Made by a program: the position numbers and the translations under genes. DNA of 64,000 bases from Thermoclostridium stercorarium subsp. stercorarium DSM 8532 (GTDB lineage: Bacteria > Bacillota > Clostridia > DSM-8532). Positions 62,607 through 64,000 of this stretch are shown piece after piece (positions within the stretch are counted from its first letter, which is position 1; each line of letters begins with the position of its first letter). Under the pieces are notes generated by a model, which was not told the DNA's origin, ran no database searches, and saw only the letters and a program-made list of their open reading frames with translations. The stretch is from contig NC_020134.1 in assembly GCF_000331995.1 (NCBI RefSeq), forward strand, positions 1,153,465-1,217,464, given 5' to 3'.

Positions 62607-64000
62607 ATGGTGCGCAAAATATTGTCCATTTTCCTTCCTGTTTTTCTGTCGGTTGTTATAAACCCAAAAGTTTCGGCATATCCGGCACAGAATGAAAAGC
62701 TCGGTCTTAAATACCGGGCAGTAATGGACGACAAACTTCCTGACGGAGTGATTTTTACTGAGCCTTCAAAAAATATAAAGGGGCATAAACTTGTTGCTGA
62801 AAGCGATAATTACCAGCTGTATTTTAAAGAGGATTCACTGTCGGTTATCGTAAGGGACAAAACAACGGGCGCGATAATGGAATCGGTTGTGGAAGGAGAT
62901 GTCCGTGGCAATGCCATTGCAGGATGGCAGAGTTTTTTAAAGTCGGGAATTGTTCTGAAACTTATAAAAGGAATTAACCTGAACCATGTAGTGGTCGGAG
63001 CAGACGAGGCTGAAAGGGATGTGAAATTAACCGGCGACGGTTTCTATGCGAAACTTTACTATGAAGAATACGGCATTGGTTTTGACGTTCATGTTTCACT
63101 TTCAGAGGATCAGCTGATTGTTGAAATTCCCAACCGGTCAATCGTTGAAGACAAAGATGAGTATAAAATAGGGGAAATATATGTTTATCCTTTTCTCGGG
63201 CATACGCATATGGGGGACAGATCGGGTTATATGCTGGTGCCCGACGGCAACGGCGCCATGATATATCTTAACGACAAGAACCGAAGATTTTCCTCGAATT
63301 ATTCTCAATATGTATATGGCAGAAATATAGGCATTGATGAACCTTATGCCCTGTCACTACTTATGAACAGGTACCAGTCGGTTAATGAAGCAGAAAATAT
63401 TATGGCACCGGTGTTTGGAATGGTACATACCGATTCAGAAATGGGGTACCTGGGAATTATAGAGAGCGGAGATTACAGCGCCAAAATAGAAGCTTATCCC
63501 AATGGTGCGTATACCGATTATAACTGGATCTGTTCGAAATTTATCCTGAGGCAGATTTATATCCAGCCCACAGGGAAAAGGGAAGGGCATGTTATTGCCA
63601 GGCAAGAGAGGCGAAATGAATTTGACATCCGCGTAAGGTACTGTTTTGTTTCGGGTGAATATGCGAATTACACAGGTTTGGCGCTGAAATACCGCGATTT
63701 TCTTCTGAAACACGGAATCGTCGTTCCCAGACATGACAATTTCAGGATTCGCCTGGATTTTCTCGGCATTGATAAAGAAAACTGGCTGATTTTCAAGCGG
63801 AATGTAACGATGACGACGGTGAACAATATAAAAGAGATTTACAAAGAACTGAAAGATGCCGGCGTAACCGATATAATTTCGGTTTACAAGGGGTGGCAGA
63901 AGGACGGGATAAATGCGCTGCCCATAGAAAAATACGCTGCCGACGGTGACATAGGGGGAAATGGAAAACTTACTGCACTGATTAGGGAATGTGAAAGCTC
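62607..64000 (+). CDS. DUF5696-like exported protein (3' end beyond the window)
   Basis: At least 464 residues are visible; the frame is open at the right edge. A signal-peptide-like start (MVRKILSIFLPVFLSVVINPKVSA, shown as hydrophobic core SIFLPVFLSVV) is followed by a beta-rich region (~55-250: LVAESDNYQLYFKEDSLSVIVRDKTTGAIM), then sequence resembling a glycosidase-like barrel (LDFLGIDKENWLIFKRNVTMTTVNNIKEIYKELKDAGVTDIISVYKGWQ). I assign it to the DUF5696 family from memory of such proteins next to sugar ABC operons. An in-frame TTG at 62589 is an alternative start overlapping the previous gene by 14 bp. Catalytic function is unproven. Confidence 0.75.
   Translation, partial: MVRKILSIFLPVFLSVVINPKVSAYPAQNEKLGLKYRAVMDDKLPDGVIFTEPSKNIKGHKLVAESDNYQLYFKEDSLSVIVRDKTTGAIMESVVEGDVRGNAIAGWQSFLKSGIVLKLIKGINLNHVVVGADEAERDVKLTGDGFYAKLYYEEYGIGFDVHVSLSEDQLIVEIPNRSIVEDKDEYKIGEIYVYPFLGHTHMGDRSGYMLVPDGNGAMIYLNDKNRRFSSNYSQYVYGRNIGIDEPYALSLLMNRYQSVNEAENIMAPVFGMVHTDSEMGYLGIIESGDYSAKIEAYPNGAYTDYNWICSKFILRQIYIQPTGKREGHVIARQERRNEFDIRVRYCFVSGEYANYTGLALKYRDFLLKHGIVVPRHDNFRIRLDFLGIDKENWLIFKRNVTMTTVNNIKEIYKELKDAGVTDIISVYKGWQKDGINALPIEKYAADGDIGGNGKLTALIRECES

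Overview
The window is a stretch of chromosome from a low-to-moderate-GC, spore-forming, anaerobic Firmicute of class Clostridia. Support comes from Spo0A, hybrid cluster protein, T-box leaders, CdaA/CdaR, sigma-A type promoters (TTGACA/TATAAT with 17-bp spacers), TTG/GTG starts and strong GGAGG ribosome binding sites. The arabinan-degrading GH43 enzymes beside a large sugar ABC system suggest a plant-polysaccharide degrader of the Thermoclostridium/Acetivibrio type. That placement is inference from gene content, not from a database match. About 49 protein genes, two tRNAs, two T-box leaders, an L20-type leader and one intact IS30-family element are described. Both window ends cut through genes.

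Layout. 1-9 kb: 5' part of a nuclease-helicase under an SOS-type promoter (minus), a small zinc-ribbon protein, hcp and a divergent Crp/Fnr regulator sharing a palindrome, an acyl-CoA synthetase, ychF, and a membrane-anchored beta-propeller protein. 9-18 kb: an unknown membrane-anchored protein, T-box-controlled pheST, tmcAL, and a T-box-controlled leuA whose leader carries two terminators. 18-22.3 kb: two tandem VanY-type peptidases with matching inverted repeats over their starts, an IS30-family insertion that replaced the tail of the second, then tRNA-Gly and tRNA-Arg. 22.3-23.2 kb: a gene-poor, probably decayed stretch. 23.2-32.2 kb: the rimP-nusA-ylxR-ylxQ-infB-rbfA-nrnA-truB-ribF operon.

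32-44.7 kb: class B penicillin-binding protein, PspC and LiaF-like envelope-stress proteins, spo0A, mnmM, a three-gene biotin-dependent carboxyltransferase operon (transcarboxylase-like, with no biotin carboxylase), pgi, an orphan soluble histidine kinase, and infC-rpmI-rplT with its leader. 44.8-52.7 kb: cdaA-cdaR and glmM, the usual c-di-AMP cluster, here separated by three phosphate genes (NptA-type, PiT and a PhoU-like DUF47 protein), then a GNAT acetyltransferase.

52.8-64 kb: a carbohydrate region. An intracellular GH43 arabinofuranosidase and a lipoprotein GH43 endo-arabinanase are followed by a 987-residue solute-binding protein with N-terminal carbohydrate-binding-like domains, two permeases, an NHL/TPR/Yip1-like membrane protein, and a DUF5696-like exported protein cut by the window end. 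No ABC ATPase is present in the visible part, so a shared ATPase elsewhere is presumed. The region reads as extracellular cleavage of arabinan, uptake, and cytoplasmic hydrolysis. The roles of the last two proteins are unknown.

The strongest regulatory observations are these: a palindrome centred exactly 41.5 bp upstream of the predicted hcp start; an SOS box on the helicase promoter; a leuA T-box with a tandem, degenerate first terminator module; and the shared inverted repeats of the vanY pair.
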